From contig NZ_JAFFHZ010000001.1 in NCBI RefSeq assembly GCF_017052585.1, positions 2,435,001 through 2,499,000 on the forward strand: a stretch of 64,000 nt of DNA, written 5' to 3'. The notes below the pieces were generated by a model. That model saw only the letters and a program-made list of their open reading frames with translations, ran no database searches and had not been told where the DNA came from. The translations under genes were made by a program, and so were the position numbers. The stretch is from Paenibacillus apiarius. Its GTDB lineage: Bacteria; Bacillota; Bacilli; Paenibacillales; Paenibacillaceae. Shown piece by piece: positions 1 through 12,019 of this stretch. Positions within the stretch are counted from its first letter, which is position 1. The number at the start of each line of letters is the position of its first letter.

Positions 1-2498
<2,498 letters not shown>

Positions 2499-2568
2499 TA
2501 ATAACAATGATTCTAGAGCAAATGAAACTTTCGCGTTCAGTTTTCAAGGCGCAATCCTTGAATATCTG

Positions 2569-2685
2569 TTTGGTGGCGATAGCGGAGGGGTTCCACGCGT
2601 ACCCATCCCGAACACGACCGTTAAGCCCTCCAGCGCCGATGGTACTTGGACCGCAGGGTCCTGGGAGAGTAGGACGTTGCCAAGC
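2569..2685 (+). rRNA. rrf: 5S ribosomal RNA
   Basis: About 117 nt beginning TTTGGTGGCGATAGCGGAGG and ending GGACGTTGCCAAGC. The ends pair and the conserved CCCGAACACG loop and GGGAGAGTAGG helix are present. It lies 70 nt after the 23S end with no tRNA between, and is followed directly by an intrinsic terminator, so it closes the rRNA operon. Ends are accurate to a few bases. Confidence 0.95.
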
Positions 2686-2692
2686 AGACGAT

Positions 2693-2721
2693 ATCCACTG
2701 ACTTATGTCAGTGGATTTTTT
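2693..2721 (+). terminator. rRNA operon terminator
   Basis: A perfect 10-bp stem ATCCACTGAC / GTCAGTGGAT around a TTAT loop, followed by a run of six T. It begins eight bases after the 5S gene. Confidence 0.92.
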
Positions 2722-2822
2722 GTATATAAGCAAGTCAAGCTCCCGCTTCGTCTAGGAAATGAAGAAAAACGTTGGACGAGCTGAACAGAATGCATGACAA
2801 TCTAAACATAAACTCATGGCGA

Positions 2823-3075
2823 GCTGCATCTGCCCCAAGAGGCTGTTCCGCTTGGCCAATTGCTGAAAATCGGTATTTCCGCGTGAGAAACTGCAAATAT
2901 GCTGTAGAATTTGGCTCTGCATCTCATTATAGACTCGTAACTGCAATTATGCAGTTATTATGACTAGTTATACCATTATTTGTGTGAAACAAGCATGGTG
3001 AACTGTACAAATGCAGTTCATTGGGAAATTTAGGCGCAAACAGGGCCGATTCGCTGCACTTTTGCAGTTAGAGCG
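2823..3075. repeat. Array of degenerate CTGCA-N4-TGCAG palindromes
   Basis: Five related palindromic cores lie in this gene-free stretch: near 2823 (CTGCATCTGC, half-site only), 2889 (AACTGCAAATATGCTGTAG), 2939 (AACTGCAATTATGCAGTT), 3001 (AACTGTACAAATGCAGTT) and 3053 (GCTGCACTTTTGCAGTTAG). Spacing is 50 to 66 bp. The cores share CTGCA, a 4-nt A/T-rich centre and TGCAG. No open frame spans them. They look like a dispersed intergenic repeat rather than a coding feature. The rest of the 2722-3424 interval holds nothing else I can name. Confidence 0.6.
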
Positions 3076-3424
3076 TGTCAATTAATCATCGTACGAATGA
3101 ATTCAGCCCATAGATAAACCAACTTATTTCTTTATACCTAAAGTATCCCTGTAAAATGATGTCTGTCCTTACTTTTATCATTGTATTTATGAATCGCATC
3201 TCTCCATCTAACTGGAATATTATGAATGAATAGGAAGACAAACAGGAAACGAAGCGTGCAATTCTGCTTTTGTGCCCATTTTCTTAGAGGAAAAGAATGA
3301 TACAGTTCAGCCTTTCTCATACTAATTAAAAGTCATTTAATTTGTATACGTGGGGAGGACACTCTAGATATTGAAAATTATTGAAAAGCGTTGAAAAATC
3401 TCCTTTCATTAAAAGGCGCTTATC

Positions 3425-3453
3425 TTGACAGCCTTATACCGCTTTGCTAAGAT
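3425..3453 (+). promoter_or_regulatory. Sigma-A promoter of guaB
   Basis: TTGACA at 3425-3430, a 17-nt spacer, then TAAGAT at 3448-3453. This is a near-consensus vegetative promoter about 100 nt before the guaB start. No purine riboswitch fold was recognised in the short leader. Confidence 0.75.
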
Positions 3454-3461
3454 TGCAATAA

Positions 3462-5021
<1,560 letters not shown>

Positions 5022-5053
5022 CTTGCATCATTTCATGCAGATTCGACAAAGAA

Positions 5054-5084
5054 AGGCAGGGTATTACAACCCTGTCTTTTTTTT
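5054..5084 (+). terminator. guaB terminator
   Basis: Stem AGGCAGGG / CCCTGTCT with one G-U pair and an 8-nt loop, followed by eight T. It lies 33 nt after the guaB stop. Confidence 0.9.
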
Positions 5085-5142
5085 GCGTGGCCCGCTATGT
5101 TAGAATAGCTTCATGTGGGATTTATTCAGGAGAGGAGTTGTC

Positions 5143-6540
5143 GTGGTGTTGCAGCACAAACAAGCATCCAGACGCACAACATGGAAACGGGCGGTGGCGA
5201 TTGTTACCGCATGTCAAATATTAAGCTTTGCCCTATTGCCTTCAGCAGGAATGGTACTGGCCGAAGCGGCAGCAACCCAAGAGAAGGGACAGCAAGCCGC
5301 TACCAATAAAGGGGCGTCTGCTCCAGCAGCGAAAGTGACCAAGGAATCGCTTGGATTGGAAGTCACCTCCGCGATCTTAATGGAAGCGAGCACGGGACAA
5401 GTGCTTGTAGATATAGATTCGAACTCGCCCAAGCCGCCGGCAAGCATGACGAAGATGATGACTGAGTATATCGTCATGGAAAAGGTAAAGAACAAGGAAC
5501 TCAGTTGGGACGACGAGGTAACAACGCAAGAGCATGCTTCCCTGACGGAAGGTTCCCGTATTTTCCTGGCCAAGGGAGATAAGCATAAGGTGCGTGATTT
5601 ATACATCGCCATGGCGATTGGCTCTGCCAATGATGCCACCGTTGCGCTGGCAGAACACATTGCGGGCTCGGAACCTGAATTCGTCAAGCTGATGAATGAT
5701 ACGGCGAAGAGATTAGGGATGACTACGGCGCATTTCATCAACTCCACAGGGCTTGGAAGGAATGATATGCCCAAGGACTATCGTCCTGAAGGCACTGATG
5801 AGACGGTAATGTCTGCAATGGACGTCGCCAAGCTTGTGCGTGCTATTGTCGTCGATCATCCAGAATTCAGCCAGTTCACGACCATTCAATCGTTCAAGTT
5901 CCGCGAGCGGGATCAGACGCCGATTACGAACTTGAATTGGATGCTGGAAGCGAACAAAAATATTACGAACTTCAAGCGCTACGCCTATCAAGGATTAGAT
6001 GGAATGAAGACGGGTTTCACTGATCAAGCCCAATACACCTTTGCGGGTACGGCAGTGCGTGATAACATGCGCTTAATCTCGGTCGTTATGGGGACAAGCT
6101 CGAAGAGCGAGCGTTTCGTGCAGACGCAGAAGCTGCTTGACCACGGCTTCACCAGCTATGAGGTGAAGAGCGTCGTGGCTCCGAAGAAAGTCGTAGCCGG
6201 CGTGGAGGAAGCGCCGATTAAGAAGGGCGTCAAGACGCAAGTTCCGATTGTGACCGAATCGGGCGTATCGTTCGTTGTGCCCAAAGGTGCCAAGGTAGAC
6301 GACAAAATTACGCATGCCGAGAAGTTAATCCCGGAAAATGAGCTGGTTGCTCCGATTAAAAACGGACAAAAAGTCGGAACGATTACTTTTACGTATAAAG
6401 ATAAAGATGTGGAACAGAAACAGACGGTCAACCTGATCGCGTCAGAAGATGTGGAGAAGGGAAGCTGGTGGCGTCTGTTCTTCCGGGCGATCGGAGACTT
6501 TTTCGTAGATTTGTTCAAATCCATTAAAAATTTGTTCTAA
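5143..6540 (+). CDS. dacA: D-alanyl-D-alanine carboxypeptidase (PBP5 type)
   Basis: Removes the terminal D-Ala from peptidoglycan pentapeptides on the outer face of the membrane. About 465 residues: an N-terminal secretion segment (ends near LPSAGMVLAEA), the S11 penicillin-binding domain with SMTK (serine near residue 101), SAN in AIGSAND and the KTG triad in DGMKTGFTD, a C-terminal beta domain, and a terminal amphipathic helix (WWRLFFRAIGDFFVDLFKS) that anchors PBP5-type enzymes. The start is the GTG at 5143 (GTG 5146 is equally possible), 6-8 nt after AGGAGAGG. An earlier in-frame ATG at 5113 lacks a ribosome site. It follows guaB as in Bacillus subtilis. A TAGAAT at 5101-5106 could be its -10 box. 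Confidence 0.95.
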   Translation: MVLQHKQASRRTTWKRAVAIVTACQILSFALLPSAGMVLAEAAATQEKGQQAATNKGASAPAAKVTKESLGLEVTSAILMEASTGQVLVDIDSNSPKPPASMTKMMTEYIVMEKVKNKELSWDDEVTTQEHASLTEGSRIFLAKGDKHKVRDLYIAMAIGSANDATVALAEHIAGSEPEFVKLMNDTAKRLGMTTAHFINSTGLGRNDMPKDYRPEGTDETVMSAMDVAKLVRAIVVDHPEFSQFTTIQSFKFRERDQTPITNLNWMLEANKNITNFKRYAYQGLDGMKTGFTDQAQYTFAGTAVRDNMRLISVVMGTSSKSERFVQTQKLLDHGFTSYEVKSVVAPKKVVAGVEEAPIKKGVKTQVPIVTESGVSFVVPKGAKVDDKITHAEKLIPENELVAPIKNGQKVGTITFTYKDKDVEQKQTVNLIASEDVEKGSWWRLFFRAIGDFFVDLFKSIKNLF

Positions 6541-6586
6541 TCCGCACGAATTAAGGCAATCTATATGTCAATTCCGACAATATTGG

Positions 6587-6616
6587 TTGTCTATCCTATG
6601 GCGCATCATGTAAAAT
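6587..6616 (+). promoter_or_regulatory. Probable promoter of pdxST
   Basis: TTGTCT at 6587-6592, 18-nt spacer, TAAAAT at 6611-6616, giving a leader of about 100 nt before pdxS. Assignment rests only on the two hexamers. Confidence 0.5.
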
Positions 6617-6720
6617 AAGTGAATGAGCCTTTATAGGCAGGTCATGTCGTCTCTAGAGGACGGTTCGTATTGGTTACGTAACGGCAAGTTAATATATATG
6701 AAATGGCGGGGGGCATTCAG

Positions 6721-7602
6721 ATGGAAACAGGTACAGCTCGAGTCAAACGTGGTATGGCGGAAATGCAAAAAGGCGGCGTCATTATGGACGTCATGAATGC
6801 AGAGCAAGCAAAGATTGCGGAAGCGGCCGGCGCAACAGCGGTCATGGCATTGGAACGCGTTCCTTCCGATATCCGCGCGGCGGGCGGCGTTGCTCGCATG
6901 GCGGACCCGACCATCGTCGAAGAAGTGATGAAAGTCGTCTCCATTCCGGTAATGGCGAAAGCGCGCATTGGCCATTATGTAGAAGCGAAAGTTTTGGAGT
7001 CGCTTGGCGTTGATTACATTGATGAGTCGGAAGTGTTGACACCGGCCGATGAAGTGTTCCATATCGACAAGAATGAATTCACGGTTCCATTCGTATGCGG
7101 CGCGAAAGATTTGGGCGAAGCGCTTCGCCGCATCGGCGAAGGCGCGGCTATGCTCCGCACGAAAGGCGAGCCCGGCACGGGCAACATCGTGGAAGCGGTT
7201 CGTCATATGCGTCTCATCAACAGCCAAATCCGCAAAATCCAGAATTCGTCGAAGGACGAGCTGTATGCGGAAGCGAAAAATCTGGGCGTGTCCTATGATC
7301 TGCTGCTTCAAATTCATGAGAGCGGCAAGCTGCCGGTCGTTAACTTCGCAGCGGGCGGTATAGCAACACCATCGGACGCAGCGCTTATGATGCATTTGGG
7401 TGCAGACGGCGTATTTGTCGGCTCCGGTATTTTCAAATCGGACAGTCCAGAGAAGTTCGCGCGCGCAATCGTGGAGGCAACAACGCATTACCAAGATTAT
7501 GCCCTTATCGCGGCAGTATCGAAGAACTTGGGTACGCCGATGAAAGGGATTGAAATTTCCAAGCTGGCGCCGTCTGAGCGAATGCAAGACCGCGGCTGGT
7601 AA
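6721..7602 (+). CDS. pdxS: Pyridoxal 5'-phosphate synthase, PdxS subunit
   Basis: Forms PLP from ribose 5-phosphate, glyceraldehyde 3-phosphate and ammonia supplied by PdxT (DXP-independent vitamin B6 route). The 293-residue TIM-barrel protein is nearly identical in layout to Bacillus Pdx[20 protein letters not shown] start, the lysine in [10 protein letters not shown], and phosphate loops such as NFAAGG and GSGIF. The start at ATG 6721 fits the family N-terminus and a G-rich ribosome site at 6706-6713. An in-frame ATG at 6703 would place that site inside the gene. pdxT follows 21 nt downstream and is surely co-transcribed. Confidence 0.97.
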   Translation: METGTARVKRGMAEMQKGGVIMDVMNAEQAKIAEAAGATAVMALERVPSDIRAAGGVARMADPTIVEEVMKVVSIPVMAKARIGHYVEAKVLESLGVDYIDESEVLTPADEVFHIDKNEFTVPFVCGAKDLGEALRRIGEGAAMLRTKGEPGTGNIVEAVRHMRLINSQIRKIQNSSKDELYAEAKNLGVSYDLLLQIHESGKLPVVNFAAGGIATPSDAALMMHLGADGVFVGSGIFKSDSPEKFARAIVEATTHYQDYALIAAVSKNLGTPMKGIEISKLAPSERMQDRGW

Positions 7603-7623
7603 GATAGAAAGAAGGTCTCACGG

Positions 7624-8217
7624 ATGAACATCGGAGTATTAGCCCTGCAGGGCGCTGTTGCAGAACATATACGGAGCTTGGAAGCTGCGGGGGCCAAGGC
7701 GGTCTCTATTAAGCGTCCGGAGCAATTGGATGAGCTTCAGGGCCTCGTTATTCCCGGCGGCGAAAGCACGACGATCGGCAAGCTGATGCGCAAGTATGGC
7801 TTCATTGATGCGATTCGTGACTTCTCGGAGCAAGGGAAGCCCATCTTCGGCACGTGTGCGGGCCTTATCATCTTGGCAAAGCATATTGAAGGTCAGCAAG
7901 GACCGGAAGAGCCTCACCTGGGACTGATGGACATGACGGTGCTGCGCAATGCCTTTGGACGCCAACGGGAGAGCTTTGAGACGAACCTGAATGTCCGCGG
8001 CATTGATGAGCCGGTTCGAGCCGTGTTTATCCGTGCCCCGCTGATTAAAGCGGTGGGGGCTGATGTAGACGTATTGTGCGAAGTGAACGGCGAGATTGTA
8101 ACGGCAAGACAAGGGCATCTGCTGGCTTGCTCGTTCCATCCGGAACTGACGGATGATGCCAATCTGCATCGTTACTTTGCCGAGATGGTTAAACAGCGCC
8201 AGAACGTAGCAGGATAA
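7624..8217 (+). CDS. pdxT: PLP synthase glutaminase subunit PdxT
   Basis: Class I glutaminase that releases ammonia from glutamine and channels it to PdxS in the 12+12 synthase complex. The 197-residue protein has the oxyanion motif PGGEST, the nucleophilic cysteine near residue 78 in GTCAG, and the catalytic His-Glu pair in FHPELT. Length and motif order are standard. It is the second gene of the pdxST operon and is followed by a strong terminator. Confidence 0.97.
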   Translation: MNIGVLALQGAVAEHIRSLEAAGAKAVSIKRPEQLDELQGLVIPGGESTTIGKLMRKYGFIDAIRDFSEQGKPIFGTCAGLIILAKHIEGQQGPEEPHLGLMDMTVLRNAFGRQRESFETNLNVRGIDEPVRAVFIRAPLIKAVGADVDVLCEVNGEIVTARQGHLLACSFHPELTDDANLHRYFAEMVKQRQNVAG

Positions 8218-8225
8218 GGAATAGC

Positions 8226-8272
8226 AAAACACCTTGACTCCGTTCCCTGAAGGGTAGGGGTAAGGTGTTTTT
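8226..8272 (+). terminator. pdxST terminator
   Basis: AAAACACCTT pairs with AAGGTGTTTT across a 26-nt loop that can itself fold through CCCT/AGGG, followed by T residues. It lies 9 nt after pdxT. Confidence 0.85.
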
Positions 8273-8373
8273 ATTGGAATACGAATGAAATTAGAAATGG
8301 CATAGATAGAAACGGTATGTCCTTGTCTCCAGAGAAAGGGCGATGCAGCCGTTTCTGGCAGGAGGGACAATCG

Positions 8374-9657
8374 GTGCTAGACATTAAGTTATTGAGAAAC
8401 GAGTTCGGACGCGTGGAGCAAGCGCTGCAAAATCGGGGCAAGTCACAGGATATGATTGCAGGATTTCCAGAGCTTGACGCACGCCGCCGGGAAATGCTTC
8501 AAGAAACCGAGCAGTTGAAAAATCGACGCAACGTCGTATCTCAGGACGTAGCGAAGAAGAAGAAAGCCGGGGAGTCGGCAGACGATCTTATTGCCGAAAT
8601 GCGTGAAGTCGGCGATCGCATTAAAGCGTTGGATGAGGACATCCGCTCTATTGAAGCGCAGATGGAGGAAATGACGCTGGCCATTCCGAACGTTCCTCAC
8701 GAGAGCGTGCCTATCGGCTTGTCTGAGGATGACAATGTAGAAATTCGCCGTTGGAGCGAACCGAGAACATTTGCATTCGAATTCAAGGCGCATTGGGATT
8801 TGGCGCAGGATCTGGGTGTGTTGGACTTCGAGAGAGCAGGCAAGGTGACGGGCTCGCGCTTCGTATTCTACAAAGGAGCGGGTGCGCGCCTAGAGCGTGC
8901 GCTGATCAGCTTCATGCTGGATGTGCATACAATGCAGCACGGGTACGAAGAGGTGCTTCCGCCGTTCATTGTTAACCGTGACAGCTTGATTGGCACAGGT
9001 CAGCTGCCGAAGTTCGAAGAGGATTTATTTAAGCTGCAGGGAACGGATTATTATCTGATTCCAACGGCAGAAGTGCCGGTAACCAACCTGCATCGTGATG
9101 AAATTCTCAATGTGGAAGAACTTCCGCGGTATTATACGGCGTACAGCGCCTGTTTCCGTTCTGAAGCGGGCGCTTCAGGAAGAGATACGCGCGGCTTGAT
9201 TCGTCAGCATCAGTTCAACAAGGTTGAGATGGTCAAGCTGGTCAAGCCGGAGGATTCGTATGCGGAGCTGGAGTCGTTAACGGAACATGCCGAGAAAATA
9301 TTGCAGTTGTTGAAGCTCCCGTACCGTGTAATGGCGCTTTGTGCCGGAGATCTTGGCTTCAGCTCGGCCAAAACGTACGATCTCGAAGTATGGCTGCCGA
9401 GCAGCGGCACGTACCGCGAGATTTCGTCCTGCTCCAACTTTGAGGATTTCCAAGCGCGCCGCGCGAGCATTCGCTTCCGCCGCGATACGAAGTCGAAGCC
9501 GGAATTCGTGCATACGCTGAACGGATCGGGTCTGGCTATCGGACGCACGGTTGCGGCAATTATGGAGAACTACCAGCGGGCAGACGGATCGATTGAAATT
9601 CCAGAGGTGCTCCGTCCTTACATGGGTGGATTGGATGCCATTCAGCAGAAGAAATAG
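8374..9657 (+). CDS. serS: Seryl-tRNA synthetase
   Basis: Class II aminoacyl-tRNA synthetase that charges tRNA-Ser (and tRNA-Sec where present) with serine. 427 residues: an N-terminal antiparallel coiled-coil arm (about residues 27-100, rich in E, K and R) that clasps the long variable arm of tRNA-Ser, then the catalytic core with class II motif 2 ([20 protein letters not shown]) and motif 3 (GSGLAIGRT). The start is GTG 8374, giving the usual MLDIKLLR beginning, with AGGAGGG 8 nt upstream. The longer in-frame ATG at 8317 has no ribosome site. The leader shows no T-box antiterminator. A tRNA-Ser gene follows, as in Bacillus. Confidence 0.97.
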   Translation: MLDIKLLRNEFGRVEQALQNRGKSQDMIAGFPELDARRREMLQETEQLKNRRNVVSQDVAKKKKAGESADDLIAEMREVGDRIKALDEDIRSIEAQMEEMTLAIPNVPHESVPIGLSEDDNVEIRRWSEPRTFAFEFKAHWDLAQDLGVLDFERAGKVTGSRFVFYKGAGARLERALISFMLDVHTMQHGYEEVLPPFIVNRDSLIGTGQLPKFEEDLFKLQGTDYYLIPTAEVPVTNLHRDEILNVEELPRYYTAYSACFRSEAGASGRDTRGLIRQHQFNKVEMVKLVKPEDSYAELESLTEHAEKILQLLKLPYRVMALCAGDLGFSSAKTYDLEVWLPSSGTYREISSCSNFEDFQARRASIRFRRDTKSKPEFVHTLNGSGLAIGRTVAAIMENYQRADGSIEIPEVLRPYMGGLDAIQQKK

Positions 9658-9671
9658 GCAAGAAGGAATAG

Positions 9672-9700
9672 TTGCGCTACAGACAAAAACATGATAAAAT
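9672..9700 (+). promoter_or_regulatory. Promoter of the tRNA-Ser gene
   Basis: TTGCGC, a 17-nt spacer and TAAAAT at 9695-9700. Downstream, between about 9702 and 9733, ATGACTGT and ACAGTCAT form a hairpin that ends five bases before the tRNA, giving the primary transcript a structured 5' leader. Confidence 0.6.
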
Positions 9701-9738
9701 AATGACTGTTCGATCTTTCTTTCGGACAGTCATATTGT

Positions 9739-9827
9739 GGAGAGGTACCGAAGTGGTCATAACGGGGCGGTCTTGAAAACCGTTAGGGTGCAAGCCCACA
9801 TGGGTTCGAATCCCATCCTCTCCGCCA
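9739..9827 (+). tRNA. tRNA-Ser (anticodon UGA)
   Basis: The acceptor stem GGAGAGG / CCTCTCC closes the molecule. The anticodon loop CTTGAAA gives UGA at 9774-9776, a long variable arm typical of serine tRNA follows, the T loop has GGGTTCGAATCCC, and the 3' CCA is encoded. Total length is 89 nt. Confidence 0.97.
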
Positions 9828-9847
9828 TTATATACTTTGTAATTGGA

Positions 9848-9878
9848 ACCCGCATCTTTCTTGGATGTGGGTTTTTTG
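9848..9878 (+). terminator. tRNA-Ser terminator
   Basis: ACCCGCATC pairs with GATGTGGGT (one G-U) around a 7-nt loop and is followed by six T. Confidence 0.9.
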
Positions 9879-9937
9879 CTGTATAAAATAATGGCCCCAT
9901 CCGCAAACTGTTAATGAATAGTGGAGGTGTGGGTCTT

Positions 9938-10294
9938 ATGAATAATGAAAAGGCAGTGCAAGTCGATCAATACCGACTCGTCAATGAATGGCAGCAGACG
10001 CTGCCGAGAAAGCTGGAACAGGGAGACAAAGCAACCGTCTTGCCAGATGGTTCAAATCCGCAAGGGCTTATTATCCATATCGATACCGCAGGCCGGCAAA
10101 TGTATTCATTTGACTTTCAGTGCGCTTATGTGGACTCCCGGGAAGTGGACTTGCAATTACTCGATGTGGAGCGGGATGGCGTGCATGTGGATGAGCGCAC
10201 ACAGGTCATTCAGGAACTGGCACAGAACTATATGCGGCATATTCATGAATGCGCCCAGGAATTGCACGATGTCACACACCATGGAGAATCATGA
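9938..10294 (+). CDS. Conserved-looking hypothetical protein, 118 aa
   Basis: I do not recognise a family. The soluble 118-residue product has no signal peptide or membrane segment. Its middle reads like a beta-rich domain (ATVLPDGSNPQGLIIHIDTA), followed by a helical, histidine-containing tail (MRHIHECAQELHDVTHHG). The ATG at 9938 is preceded by GTGGAGGTG; an earlier start in the same frame would swallow that site. The next two small genes follow closely in the same direction, the last being a spore protein, so a sporulation-time role is possible but is only an inference from position. Confidence 0.75.
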   Translation: MNNEKAVQVDQYRLVNEWQQTLPRKLEQGDKATVLPDGSNPQGLIIHIDTAGRQMYSFDFQCAYVDSREVDLQLLDVERDGVHVDERTQVIQELAQNYMRHIHECAQELHDVTHHGES

Positions 10295-10310
10295 TTCAGG
10301 AGGGATGAAT

Positions 10311-10481
10311 ATGACGAAAGCCAAAGGCCGCTTGGATAAGAACTTGAGCGGTGTCGTCAAAGATTTGGATGCGGCGCCCGTCAACAGCCATCAAGCTCAG
10401 CAAATACAGCAGGATCGGAATGATCGCCGTCATCAGGACGCGTTAAATCATGACAAGCCGACAGATATGGGGCATTTATAA
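10311..10481 (+). CDS. Small hydrophilic protein, 56 aa, unknown
   Basis: Starts at ATG 10311, 7 nt after AGGAGG. The 56-residue product is very rich in D, Q, N, H and K and lacks hydrophobic stretches (MTKAKGRLDKNLSGVVKDLD; HQAQQIQQDRNDRRHQ). Composition resembles minor small acid-soluble spore proteins, and it sits 17 nt after the previous gene and 28 nt before an sspP-like gene, but I cannot assign it to a named family. A longer overlapping frame here (9945-10481) is an artefact. Confidence 0.65.
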   Translation: MTKAKGRLDKNLSGVVKDLDAAPVNSHQAQQIQQDRNDRRHQDALNHDKPTDMGHL

Positions 10482-10509
10482 TACAAGGTAGAAAGGGAGC
10501 GACGAAGTT

Positions 10510-10668
10510 ATGAGCAAGCCGAAATCGGTTCCGGTACCAAGTGCGGGCAAGAATCAGCCTAACCGCCATCACGCAGGCAATGAGCGCGGGGCGATGCAAG
10601 AACCGCTCTCAGGGTCGAAGAAAGTGAAAAATGCCAACCACGTGCACCACAATAACCCGGAGGGGTAA
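10510..10668 (+). CDS. sspP: Small acid-soluble spore protein P (SspP type)
   Basis: A 52-residue protein beginning MSKPKSVPVPSAGKN and carrying the SspP-like core QEPLSGSKKVKNANH, closely resembling EPLDGSKKVKNRNH of Bacillus SspP as I recall it. It is a minor forespore protein of unknown biochemical role. The start ATG is 14 nt after AAGGGAG. It closes a three-gene cluster ahead of a terminator. This is direct evidence that the host forms endospores. Confidence 0.85.
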   Translation: MSKPKSVPVPSAGKNQPNRHHAGNERGAMQEPLSGSKKVKNANHVHHNNPEG

Positions 10669-10703
10669 GAATCGATGGAACGGCACGTTCGAAATGATTA
10701 AGG

Positions 10704-10758
10704 AAGAGCATGGTTTTCCCCGCTATATGGGGAAAGATCCACGCTCTTTTATTTTTTT
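10704..10758 (+). terminator. Terminator after sspP
   Basis: AAGAGC pairs with GCTCTT at the base and TTTCCCC with GGGGAAA at the top of a long hairpin, followed by a T-rich tail. Confidence 0.88.
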
Positions 10759-10850
10759 ACAGGGAAATTGATCCGTTGGGTCCAATCTTGATACAAAGTT
10801 CGGTATAATAATAATAGTGACAAAAAAGTAACTAAAGAGAGGTGAACGCG

Positions 10851-11870
10851 GTGACCAATCGTAAAAATGAACACGATCGACTAGATCAAAGCACTTTTTC
10901 GCAGCACCCGGTCGAGCAGATTGCTGCGGCTCAGGAGCAGCAAGAGATAGGGCAGGCTATTGAACAGCTGACTTCTATAGAAGCGGCAGCGCTTGCCTCC
11001 ATACAATGCCAGCAGCATTCGAAGATGGGGCTTGTAAAGCTGTTGAAACGCATAATTTTCGTAAGTATTGGTGCCGTGCTGATGGGGGTGGGCCTAGAGC
11101 TGTTCCTCGTCCCCAATCAGATTACGGACGGCGGAGTGACTGGCATTTCCATTATTATTTCACATGTTACGGGCGTACCGTTAGGCGTCTTTCTTTTCAT
11201 TCTGAATCTGCCCTTTCTCATCATGGGGTATAAACAAATCGGCAAAACATTTGCCCTCTCCACGCTGCTTGGAGTCGCCGTTATGTCGCTAAGCACGGCG
11301 CTATTGCATCCGGTGGCGGCATTTACAGAGAACACGTTTCTTGCAGCTGTATTCGGAGGGATTATTCTTGGAATCGGCGTGGGGATGGTCATTCGCTTTG
11401 GCGGATCGTTGGACGGTACGGAAATTGTGGCCATTTTGCTGAATAAAAGGACGCCCTTTTCTGTCGGCGAAATCGTCATGTTTTTCAACCTGTTCATTCT
11501 ATCCAGCGCAGGATTCGTATTTGGATGGGACCGGGCCATGTACTCGCTTATTGCCTACTACGTCGCATTTAAGATGATTGATATTACGGTGGAAGGCTTA
11601 AACGATTCCAAATCGGTCTGGATTATTAGCGATAATCATAAAGCGATTGGCGATGCGCTGTTGAGCCGTCTTGGCCGCGGGGTAACGTACATGCAGGGGG
11701 AAGGCGGATATTCAGGAGACGAGAAAAAAGTCATCTTTACCGTGATTACCCGGCTGGAAGAAGCCAAGTTGAAGTCTATTGTGGAAGAGCATGATCAGCA
11801 AGCGTTTTTGGCGATTGGCAACATCCATGACGTGAAGGGTGGTCGCTTTAAGAAGAGAGATATTCACTAA
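10851..11870 (+). CDS. YitT family membrane protein (DUF161 + DUF2179)
   Basis: About 339 residues. After a hydrophilic N-terminal extension of some 60 residues (QEQQEIGQAIEQLTS) come five to six membrane segments starting near FVSIGAVLMGVGLELFLVPN with the typical QITDGGVTGISIIISHVTGV motif, then the cytosolic DUF2179 domain (SKSVWIISDNHKAIGDALLS ... IGNIHDVKGGRFKKRDIH). Function is not established for the family. GTG 10851 is preceded by AGAGAGGTG; the in-frame GTG at 10842 overlaps that site. A TATAAT at 10804-10809 may be the -10 box, without a good -35. The charged N-terminal tail is longer than in most family members. Confidence 0.88.
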   Translation: MTNRKNEHDRLDQSTFSQHPVEQIAAAQEQQEIGQAIEQLTSIEAAALASIQCQQHSKMGLVKLLKRIIFVSIGAVLMGVGLELFLVPNQITDGGVTGISIIISHVTGVPLGVFLFILNLPFLIMGYKQIGKTFALSTLLGVAVMSLSTALLHPVAAFTENTFLAAVFGGIILGIGVGMVIRFGGSLDGTEIVAILLNKRTPFSVGEIVMFFNLFILSSAGFVFGWDRAMYSLIAYYVAFKMIDITVEGLNDSKSVWIISDNHKAIGDALLSRLGRGVTYMQGEGGYSGDEKKVIFTVITRLEEAKLKSIVEEHDQQAFLAIGNIHDVKGGRFKKRDIH

Positions 11871-12019
11871 AAAGGGAATGCATAGGACCTATTGCGTATG
11901 TCAATGAAATGCTTCATAAAATATATTTCCAAGGAACTATTTTCAATCTTATACGTATAGGTTAATATGTATTGGGTTAATTTAGACATCATTTATAAGG
12001 AATAGGGGAGCTGAATTCA

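Noticed and set aside
2823..3075. Reading the palindromic array as a CRISPR
   Set aside because: The repeats are short, variable and palindromic, spacing varies, there are no constant repeat units of 25-40 bp, and no cas genes are near.
3138..3320. A 60-codon minus-strand frame upstream of guaB
   Set aside because: No ribosome site and no recognisable domain; the AT-rich sequence easily gives such frames.
6631..7587. A 318-codon minus-strand frame over pdxS
   Set aside because: It is the antisense of a certain gene, rich in His, Arg and Cys as expected of a shadow frame, with no family resemblance.
8217..8374. T-box leader before serS
   Set aside because: The AGGGTAGGGG in this interval recalls a T-box core, but it is part of the pdxT terminator loop, and no specifier or antiterminator can be drawn.
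9945..10481. A 178-codon frame overlapping two small genes
   Set aside because: It is out of frame with the well-placed ribosome sites at 9921 and 10298 and is basic and low in hydrophobic periodicity.
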